From NCBI GenBank assembly GCA_037953745.1, contig JBAKBP010007104.1:1-64000 (forward strand): a stretch of 64,000 bases of DNA. The letters run 5' to 3'. The stretch is from Lithodes maja. Taxonomy: Eukaryota; Arthropoda; Malacostraca; Decapoda; Lithodidae. This document shows positions 56,248 through 64,000 of this stretch, piece after piece (positions within the stretch are counted from its first letter, which is position 1; each line of letters opens with the position of its first letter). A program made the translations under genes and the position numbers. The notes under the pieces were generated by a model. That model did no database searches. It was not told the origin of the DNA and worked only from the letters and a program-made list of their open reading frames with translations.

Positions 56248-57635
56248 CCACCGGTCTGGTGGTCAAACCGGCTCCTGTTTTTACCTGAACTACCCTACAT
56301 TCGTGGTCAGGACCACGAAGAAGTTTCATTATCCGACCAATACGCCAAAAATGTCGGGGGCCGTCATCATGTACTAGAAAGACGTCCCCAACTTGTGGCG
56401 ATGCTATCCCTCTTTTTACCATTAAGTGACAATGTTGCTCCCTGAGTGCTATTAAATAATCAGTGCTCCACCTTTTCCACAGGTGGTGTGAGAGTTTCGT
56501 TACATATTGGAAGCGTTGGTTGACGGAATCGTTGTTACGCCATGTCGTGTCCTTGAGATCCTCATCCGTGACTTCTCGCCTTGGAAAGCTTCTGATCCGC
56601 CTCCCATGAACCAGTTGTGAAGGAGTGATGGGTGGAGGGTCTTCAAGATCACTGTAGGTGTAGCCAAGCGGGCGATCATTGACTGTGGCCTCGAGCTCCA
56701 GTAATACCGCATTCAGTTCCTCTGTGTTAACCAATGCTCGACCCAGTACCTTCTTCAAGCCAGCCTTTAGGATGCCAATGACCCATTCCCATATGGCACC
56801 GAACCATGGCGCCCTGGCCGGTATAAACCGCCACTCGCACTTGACTTCCGCTACAGTACCTTTTAACCTTGCATCATCTATCAACTCCCGTAATGTACTG
56901 GCTCCGCTAACAAATGTGGTGGCATTATCACTCATCATAATCTCAGGGTAACCCCTCCTGCTACTAAACCTACGGAACGCATGCAAAAATGATTCGCAGG
57001 AGAGGTTAGACACCGTCTCTACATGGACCGCTCTAGTAACTGCACAGGTGAATAAGACTACATATAGTTTACTTACAGTACCCCCCTTCTCTTTTACTGG
57101 CAAAGCACCTGTGTAGTCAACCCCCGTTACCTGGAAAGGACTCACTTCCTGAACCCTAAACTCCGGCAATGGAGGGGCCTGTACAGCACGGTATGATGTA
57201 CCTTGCAATCTCTTGCAGATGATACATCCCCTTAAGGCTTTCTTTACTACCTGTCTAATCTTGGGGATCCACCATCTTTGCCTTATGTAATTTACAACAT
57301 AACTAACACCACTATGGTTACACACTTTGTGGCAGTAATTACTAAGGAGAGTGGCTATACGATGTTTATTAGGGATAAGGATAGGGGACTTGGTGCTATC
57401 ATGTAAAGCTGACAAGTGTAGCCTACCTCTACAGCGTATCATGCCTCCTTCCATATAGAGGCCTAACTGCTTCACTATATTGCTTGGTGTGCCCTGTCCT
57501 TTTGACAAATAGTGGTGTTGTTCAGAGTAAGCTTCTCTCTGAGCTACCTTAATCATGGCTGACTCTGCTGCTCTTAATTCCGGCACCGTCAGGTATGCCG
57601 GTTTGCCTGATAGTTTCCTTGTGTCTTCTCTCTAA
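56248..57635 (-). pseudogene. pol: BEL/Pao integrase region
   Basis: Zinc-binding HHCC region with KVCNHSG and GCIICKRL (residues ~85-130 of the frame starting 57586). The DDE core has FQVTGVDYTG (Asp 1), MSDNATTFV (Asp 2) and WFGAIWEWVIGILKAGLKK (Glu). The C-terminal region is VGDVFLVHDDGPRHFWRIGR then GAGLTTRPVV. All three catalytic positions appear present. The frame is separated from the upstream part by a frameshift near 57630. Integrase would insert element cDNA into chromosomes; this copy cannot be expressed as one polyprotein. Confidence 0.92.
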
Positions 57636-58935
57636 GAGTCCTAATAAACCTAAGGACCCATGCCATTACATGCCATGACTTCATATATGAGCCATACCGG
57701 TCCCAATTCAATATGGCAGTAGGGGCAACCGGTACCGGCAATGACAGGGTTCCTTCTTGACTCATGTTACAACCCACAGTGGTGTCCCCTCCTATTGGGC
57801 CATGATCAGGCCATAGCATTTGGTGAGGTAGCCATGTGGGCCCTCCCCACCAAAGCGAAGAAGCAACTAAGGACACATATGAAATCCCTCTGGTAACTAG
57901 ATCACTGGGGTTGTCCTCTGTGGACACATAACGGAAATGAGCGCCGGGGACTAATTACTTTATCTCATCAACTCTATTTTGAACATATATAGGCAAAATC
58001 TTTTTACTAGACAACCAGCATAGGGTTATCTGGCTGTCCGACCAGAGGTATACATTCTCTATAATCAGCTCGTCTGCGTAGGCCTCACATATATAACATG
58101 CGAGACGAGCTGCGAGAAGAACAGCAGTCAACTCCATCTTAGGTATGGTGAGGGACTTAATAGGCGCCACCTTAGCTTTGGCCAATACTAACCTACTCAC
58201 CTCATCACCAACCGCATAGGCCGCTACACCATATGCTACTGAGCTAGCGTCACTAAATAGGTGCAGCGTAACCCTCTTAGAATTAGTGACCTGACGGGGA
58301 AACATGATACCTGTACTATCTATCATATCGTTATAAATACCCTGCCAGTTAGCTCTCATGTCATCTGGAATGGGGACATCCCACCCACACTCTAATCTCC
58401 ACAAGTCCTATACGAACCTCCGCGCCCGGATGGTTACCGGTAGCAACACTCCTAGAGGATCGAAAACACTCGTGGTTAGACTTAGAGCCTCGCGTTTTGT
58501 AACCAATGCAGGGCTACTTCCGCGGAAATTAACCTGTAACATATCCTTATCAGTTAGCCACTCAACGCCAAGTACCTTAACCCTGTCTTGTTTGGCGGAA
58601 GCTATACCCTTCAGGTGCAACAGTTCCCGCAAACTCTCATTATTTGTGACCCACTCACGTAAAGACAGATTAGCGCTGGAAAATATTCTACGGGCATCCC
58701 AACATTGTTGTTGCAAATCACCTACATCATCACCAGTCCCCTGTAAGTTATCAATATACAACCCCCTTTTTAGCTTATTAACTACTTCACTGTCCTCCTG
58801 TATCATAGACAGGTGTTTTTGAATGGTAGCATTAAGGAGGAACTGGGAACAGGTGGCCCCGAACAGAACTGCACGGAACCGGTAGACAATGTAAGGACTT
58901 GCAACATCCAAGGGATCAATGGGCCACAGAAACCT
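57590..58935 (-). pseudogene. pol: BEL/Pao RT (3' part) and RNase H-like region
   Basis: RT part from 58935: FLWPIDPLDVASPYIVYRFR, VLFGATCSQFLLNATIQKHL and LYIDNLQGTGDD. The catalytic box reads YIDN at 58747-58758, where YVDD is expected, so the second Asp is lost. KREALSLTTSVFDPLGVLLP follows. In-frame stop at 58408-58410. RNase H-like part: LHLFSDASSVAYGVAAYAV, IPKMELTAVLLAARLA and WSDSQITLCWL. In-frame stop at 57955-57957. Then STEDNPSDLVTRGIS and SSLWWGGPTWL, up to the frameshift near 57630. Confidence 0.9.
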
Positions 58936-59039
58936 AGTACAGGGTGTCAAACGACGCCGTTTTTTTTTTGAGTGATAACACAAATGAATTTTTTGTATAA
59001 TGATAACAGAAACTCCCCTATCTTTTTTTTTTTTTTTTG

Positions 59040-59150
59040 GGGGGGGGGGGGGGGGGTTTGTATTAATGTTACAGAAAACAACTTCACAAGAATTTGGAGT
59101 GCCTAATTGCCAGTGATTGGGGTTGGGGGGGGGGGGGGGCCCCCCCCCCC
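59040..59150. repeat. Poly-T/poly-G homopolymer tracts
   Basis: T runs (58961-58969, 59023-59038) adjoin a long G run (59039-59056). A second G run changes directly to a C run at 59124-59150. Such tracts are prone to polymerase slippage and assembly error, so coordinates here may be unreliable. Confidence 0.8.
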
Positions 59151-59501
59151 CAGATTTTGTTTCGGACTTGTCACTTTTGGAATTAAGGGTGTCCACAGTC
59201 CACAGTCCACTCGGATCACACTGTCCACAGTATTGCTTCTAAGTTCTATATATTATATAATACACCATAGAATAAGTTTTTAATAACTAGAAAAAAAGGT
59301 CATCTTATAAATAATTACCTTAATTGAGTTAAGCATTGAGGACCTTCGCCGTTCCCGGGTTAAGAGGTGGGGGCTCTGAGAGTCTGAGCCTACCAGAACC
59401 AGAATTACCAGATTCCCAGAAATAATGAGAAAATCTCAGTAACACTAAAACACTGACATTCAGACATTACAAATTTTACAATTTACACAGTCCATTAGGG
59501 C

Positions 59502-59779
59502 CTTAGGGCTATCAAATTAACAATTAAACAATGGGGTCGACTTCTGGAATCTCAATCTGGTTCTGGTCATCGTGCCTGCCCTGATAATCCTGATAAATTT
59601 AACACTATATTTTCAGGTCAGCATACACACGAATATCACTTATCAGCCGTCTTAGGGCTATCAAATTAACAATTAAACAATGGGGTCGACTTCTGGAATC
59701 TCAATCTGGTCATCGTGCCCGCCCTGATAAATTTAACACTATATTTTCAGGTCAGCATACACACGAATATCACTTATCA
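59502..59779. repeat. Tandem duplication of ~140 bp
   Basis: CTTAGGGCTATCAAATTAAC through CACGAATATCACTTATCA occurs at 59502-59644 and again at 59651-59779. The second copy lacks two short segments (GGTTCT-containing and AATCCTGAT-containing). The surrounding 59200-60700 has no coding content I recognise. Confidence 0.9.
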
Positions 59780-60718
59780 CTAGTCAGGCAATAGTCTCCA
59801 ATATCTAGGTGATTTCGGCCTTATATATGTAAACACTACTAAAGTCTATGACAGTTTAAAGCACACACAAATGCTATTACAATTACTGTCTACACGAACT
59901 GTTCAGCAATAATGGCGGGACTGGGGAAGAACCGAATATTATTGGAACTGGAATAAACTGATACTAAGTTATAAGTATCATTTCACAAATTCACGCAAAC
60001 CTCCCTCCCAGTCTCTGATAGCCTTCAGTTTTAAGGCTATAAATCCTTAGATTATAGAGCACAGTAACGTGTGTATACATGAATGATGTCTATAGGCCTT
60101 ACAGATTCCGTGTGTGATATAATTATTGATATACAACCCTTATCAAAACTTATATGACGGTATGGGTGATGCATGTTTTTTTTGCGTGCTATCCTAAGTA
60201 GGGTCCATTTACTGTTTGTTTACATTTGTCAACATTATTCTGGGGACAATAATATGAGGCGAATTTCATTTAATATGTCAATATTTACCATTTTAAAATA
60301 ATTATGTATTAATAGAAGCTATTTAGAGAAACTTTACATGCATTCTTACAATCTATTGTATATTATATGGCACTATACATTATTTTTACAAGAGAGCAAG
60401 TTTAGGTGTAGAATATTATCCTTCATCAGTCAGCTATATTGGTTTATACAAGGCACCAATTTTAAATAACCATATATAAAGGTGTAGGGGGCAAAGATTT
60501 ACCCAACAACTATTCGAAGCTTGACGTAAACTATTAGAAATTGACAAATATATCGGAATGAATAGGAAACTATCCCCTTGTGTAAAAAATGAACACTGAA
60601 TGAGGAAATTGACCACTTGCGAGATTCGTTCTATAAAGAAGTTAGTCTGGAACCCAGATCCAAAAATAAATTGTAGGCCTACAATTATAACCCAGGAACT
60701 ACTACAAGGCTGATTATG

Positions 60719-60910
60719 ACCGAATCATCTCAAAGTGTTCCTTAATATCACAGTCACACTCTCCAGCACATCCACACCACAATGCTCTCGTACTTCTTGA
60801 TTTGTCTGTCTATCTCCCCAGGTAACTCCACACGGTACTGCCTTAAAATACTTAAATGAGCTAACAGTCTCCATAATCCGGCCATTCAACCTAACCTCAC
60901 ATTCTTTGAC
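60719..60910 (-). pseudogene. RTE-type LINE 3' fragment, rearranged
   Basis: The minus strand of CGAATCATCTCAAAGTGTTCC to GGTAACTCCACACGG corresponds to the LRWFGH..., DVLES and GVTWRDRQTNEEVR tail of the RTE family seen at 45680-45920. The adjoining AAATGAGCTAACAGTCTCCA to TTCTTTGACC corresponds to the FKYLGS/LNGQ region, brought next to it by an internal deletion. Confidence 0.6.
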
Positions 60911-60924
60911 CGCACTACAAGTTG

Positions 60925-61171
60925 TTTGCTGACCTCAAACTCTACATCCAGCATCCAAGTAAGTCACCACAATCAAGCTCTCAAGATCTCCAACAAAATA
61001 TCAACATTTTAGCATCTACATCAGACCCTTGCTTGACTTTGCTTCTCCTGTTTGGAATACTGGTTTTCAAGCCTTCAAGGCGATCTTAATCTTCTAGAGT
61101 CTGTTCAACGTCGGTGGACGAAACAAGTAACCAACCACTCAAGTCTCACTTATCATGACCGTCTCTCTACC
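60925..61171 (+). pseudogene. LINE RT C-terminal fragment
   Basis: Frames on the plus strand read RPLLDFASPVWNTGFQA and, after a frameshift, LESVQRRWTKQVTNHSSLTY plus HDRLSTL. The pattern LDFASPVW...LE.VQRR.TK....L.Y..RL..L is usual shortly after RT in Jockey/CR1-type proteins. The TTAA element at 61172 interrupts it. Confidence 0.65.
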
Positions 61172-61660
61172 TTAACCCTTCCTCCCCGGGCTGTCTTAGC
61201 TAATGACGGTCGCCCCTACCCGGGCGATATGGCCGAAAAACGTCTAGGCCTAGGCTACCGTATTTATGTTTATTTTCACTGCTAGAACTTTCCCACTCAT
61301 CTATAATCGTAGTGCGGTTTTCAATCTGTATTTTGGCATTTAGTAGAGCTCTGTAAGTCAACTGGTTCAGTTGTGATGACGATTTCAGTGGAGCCAATAT
61401 TGCAGAGATGTTGCCAATATGGGGGCATTTTAGACACTAATTTCGTCATGACGTCAGAACAATAACATTGAGGAGTCTTCTCCTTCTTGTTTTGGGAGGT
61501 GCGGTGACGAACGCTTGGGTTTGTTGACATAGGTCGTACGTACGGCGTTCGGACCAAGCTTAATTAGGCTATTAAGCTCATGCCTTAGATAAGGCATACC
61601 GGGTAGCTGCCCTTCTTTCGTGCTGTCCTTACCAAAGGCAGCCCGGGTAGGAAGGGTTAA
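61172..61660 (-). mobile_element. TTAA-flanked element, family 3 (uninterrupted copy)
   Basis: TTAA at 61172-61175 and 61657-61660. Termini CCCTTCCTCCCCGGGCTG and, inward from the right, CCCTTCCTACCCGGGCTG. An inverted sibling of 53214-54325, and the empty-site reference for the innermost element there. Short motifs near both ends, GGTCGCCCCTACCCGGGCGA and GCATACCGGGTAGCTGCCC, form nested subterminal inverted repeats. No ORF. Confidence 0.92.
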
Positions 61661-61982
61661 ACCTGTTTTCAATTAAAGGCAGATTGTTGAGGACCGACCT
61701 TATTCAGTGTTACAAAATAGGCCTAGCCTTGGAGGTTAGATTACAGATATGACGATGCCTAGCCTACTTGTGGGAATAGGCCTAGGCTAGCCTAGGCTAT
61801 AGGTATAGCCTAATATATTTTTATCGTAAATTTTGTTTCGTAACGTACCGGTACCTTTGGATTTTAGTCTAGGCTAGCCTAACATAGGCTATAGCCTATG
61901 CCAAGCCTAGGCCTATTTAACCTAACATTCCTGTTACCTGTATTTTTTTCTTTTAAAGACGAGGCTACATAGCCTAGGCCTA
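61661..61982. other. AGGCCTAGGCTAGCC-rich tract
   Basis: Dense TAGCCTAGGC, AGGCTAGCC and GGCCTATT motifs without a fixed period, like 37920-38420. No gene. Confidence 0.5.
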
Positions 61983-62135
61983 AGAACATAAGAAAATGGG
62001 AGTCTGCAAAAAGCCGATCGGCCCATACAAGGCAGATCCCTGTCACACCCAACCCCAATTACAAGGCCCAATTATAGACCCATCTCACTAATACCTTGAC
62101 TCCTTGAGTACTGACCCACCAAAACGGTCAGCTTA
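61983..62135. repeat. Dispersed repeat fragment (AAGAACATAAGAAAATGGGA type)
   Basis: AAGAACATAAGAAAATGGGA, then GCCGATCGGCCCATACAAGG and CAGATCCCTGTCACACCC. I recall this AACATAAGAA...GCCCATAC.AGGCAG pattern as a very common dispersed repeat in decapod crustaceans, probably the 3' part of a LINE. That is from memory and untested here. Confidence 0.5.
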
Positions 62136-62224
62136 GGCTAACCTAGGTCCTAGCCTAAGCCTACTCTTCAAGTTTTGGAATAGGCTTAGCCTAGTGCTGC
62201 CTACAGTAGGCCAAGCCTAATTAA

Positions 62225-62388
62225 ACAAAAAAAAAATAGGCCTAAATTGTCACAATTTTGGTCTCCATATTTTCCATCTTGATTGCTTTTAGATTGCAGG
62301 AAATGCTATTTTAGACACCTCAATTCTCAAAAAAAATCCTGGGGGGCATGCCCCCTGACCTCTTTAAAGCTCGCGCCGCTCCATTGCG

Positions 62389-62448
<60 letters not shown>

Positions 62449-62461
62449 TAGCCTATGGCCT

Positions 62462-62499
<38 letters not shown>

Positions 62500-62852
62500 T
62501 GACACAATTTTGGTCTCTATATTTTCCATCTTGATTGCTTTTAGATTGCAGGAAATGCTGTTTTAGACACCTAAATTCTCAAAAAAAATTCTGGGGTAGC
62601 ATACCCACGGACCCACCTATAGCTCGCGCCTTCGGCGCGAGCTGCTCCGTCGCGCTATTTTTTATTTATTTATTTTTTTGTTTTTCTATAGTCCAACTAC
62701 TCCCTAGGCTAATAGCCTTTACACTCTACCGCTGAACACGGGGTGAGGCCCGTGAGGTCTAGCTCCAATCTAGGGAGTGAGACATGCGAAGCTTCACGGC
62801 TCGAAGCAACTCCATCTCTGAAGCCGCCTTGCCTCCGCGCTTCAGTCTAATT

Positions 62853-62884
<32 letters not shown>

Positions 62885-63050
62885 TGACACAATTTTGGTC
62901 TCCATATTTTCCATCTTGATTGCTTTTAGATTGCAGGAAATGCTGTTTTAGACACCTAAATTCTCAAATTTTTCCGCAGGAGCATGCCCCCGGACCCCCC
63001 TAGAGCTCGCGCCTTTGGCGCTCGCCTCTCCATCGTTCGCGCTATTATAT
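62225..63050 (+). repeat. Three copies of a ~250-390-bp repeat with A-run heads
   Basis: Each copy begins with an A run, then TAAATTGACACAATTTTGGT, CCATCTTGATTGCTTTTAGA, TTGCAGGAAATGCTGTTTTA and GACACCTAAATTCTCAAA. Each closes with a GCATGCCCCCGGACC- and AGCTCGCGCC-type G/C-rich part. Copies start near 62225, 62468 and 62850; a lone diverged copy is at 51899-51985. A (TA)n tract (62391-62445) follows copy 1. No coding content. Confidence 0.85.
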
Positions 63051-64000
63051 AATGATAATGAAATAATAAACCATAATGATAACACAATTCATATTTTGTG
63101 GATTGACACCCTGACCTAGTAGCATCCCTATCCTTCTCACTCAACCCCACCATGAGAAATGCTTTCTCAATATCACTCACCCAGGCAAATTGATGGCATC
63201 CAAAGTGCAGAAACACCTGGGTGAGGTCAGCCACTAGCGATGGACCTGTATGGAGACAGTCATTCGGACTGAACGCCTTCTCGTCCATCCTAGCCGAACA
63301 GTCAAACACTATCCGTACAGGCGTAGTAACACTATCCTTGGTAATACCATGGTGAGCTAAGTAGTGAATGGGATGACCAGCTTGATTCCTGTTTTCTACC
63401 CTTTCAATAAACCCCCTCTCTATCTGATTCTCCAGAACCTTTGTATACTGTTGACAGTAGTTGGGATCCTTTATAAACTTACACTGCAAGCCTCTCATTC
63501 TGCCCAGGGCTAACTTAAAGTTATCAGGTAATTTATCTATGTTATCTCTCCACGGCAGTTCCACTATATACTGTCCCTGTGCTTCGGAATACTGTACCGT
63601 TTCAGAAAATCTATTTAAGACTTTCTCCCCACCCTTACCAGTCTCATTAGGACTTATACCAATATGGTCCAAGTCCCATAGAGCTGTCAGATCCTTTAAT
63701 TCTGGAGAATTCCTGCCAATATCTTCCTGTATCTCCACTAAAGGGTCTACTGCTAACTTAAGAACAGTGACTAACTCTACATGGGTCTCTTCTATATCTG
63801 ACTGATAAGTGCCACTCAGTGCATAACCATAAATTGTGGGTAACATAACTATACTTCCTTCCCTGACATAGCCTGAATGTACAAAGTGGTAATAAAAGTC
63901 CGCCCCAATCAGTAACCCTATCATATCTCCATCAGTGATACCTGGATCGGCTAAATTGTAACCCCGAGCCTTGATAGCATTTACCTCCATCCCTAATCCT

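Larger units (their letters stand above)
58940..63113. mobile_element. hAT-type element, 4.2 kb, inserted in BEL/Pao RT
   Basis: TIR CAGGGTGTCAA at both ends and a perfect 8-bp target duplication ACCTAGTA (58932-58939 and 63114-63121), the hAT hallmark. Removing it restores the RT frame between DATR and FLWP codons. Subterminal GATAACA repeats lie at both ends. I find no hAT transposase, so it is non-autonomous or an internally replaced copy. It contains LINE fragments, a TTAA element, a (TA)n tract and three copies of a ~250-390-bp repeat. Confidence 0.92.
55082..64000 (-). mobile_element. BEL/Pao-like LTR retrotransposon, partial (continues past the right edge)
   Basis: Minus strand. In 5' to 3' order: protease end and RT start (63990-63114), hAT insertion, rest of RT, RNase H-like region, integrase, pol C-terminus, purine tract, LTR (55373-55082). 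Insertions are a hAT element (58940-63113) and a TTAA element (55581-56247). Two nonsense codons, one frameshift and a substituted catalytic motif also inactivate it. Gag and the 5' LTR lie outside the window. Confidence 0.9.

Noticed and set aside
1..64000. CRISPR arrays, operons, bacterial promoters or phage genes
   Set aside because: The tandem arrays have no unique spacers of constant length, and the gene content is exclusively eukaryotic retrotransposon and DNA-transposon type.

Overview
This window is eukaryotic repeat-rich DNA. I recognise no host protein-coding gene, no rRNA and no convincing functional tRNA gene. Nearly all the coding signal belongs to transposable elements, and most of it is broken. 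The element mix is typical of an arthropod or other marine invertebrate: Ty3/gypsy and BEL/Pao LTR elements, RTE-, Jockey- and L2/CR1-type non-LTR elements, Tigger/pogo, hAT and TTAA-target DNA elements, and a tRNA-headed SINE. AGGCCTAGGC-rich tracts and two dispersed repeats that I associate with decapod genomes make a decapod crustacean my best guess. That is inference, not proof.

Layout. 0-10 kb is dominated by minisatellites (57-bp, ~16-bp, ~79-bp and 31-bp units). The ~16-bp array is split by a 5'-truncated Ty3/gypsy element on the minus strand, and the ~79-bp array is split by a solo LTR with a 4-bp target duplication. 10-29 kb is mostly sparse non-coding DNA with LINE fragments, three copies of a TTAA-flanked non-autonomous element (one split by a second solo LTR), and a TA-flanked foldback MITE. 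29-38 kb holds an RTE-type LINE invaded by a Tigger MITE and a Jockey fragment, with a second Tigger element at its 3' end. 38-52 kb is a deep nest. It includes an L2/CR1-like LINE whose endonuclease-RT ORF is uninterrupted, a second RTE copy, several TTAA elements and two near-identical Tigger deletion derivatives. 53-54.7 kb holds TTAA elements nested three deep. 55-64 kb is a BEL/Pao element (minus strand) interrupted by a TTAA element and a 4.2-kb hAT insertion, and running off the right edge.

Main points. (1) Twelve TTAA-flanked elements with CCC(T)-type termini can be delimited. They look like non-autonomous relatives of piggyBac-type transposons, and several have an empty-site control inside this same window. 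(2) Between ORF1 and ORF2 of the L2-like LINE lies a canonical -1 slippery heptamer (A AAA AAC) abutting the ORF1 stop, with ORF2 in the -1 frame and lacking an upstream in-frame ATG. (3) Three related long LTRs share TGT..CGTAACA termini, and two of them have perfect 4-bp target duplications. (4) The insertion order can be read from the nesting, giving a relative chronology of TE activity.
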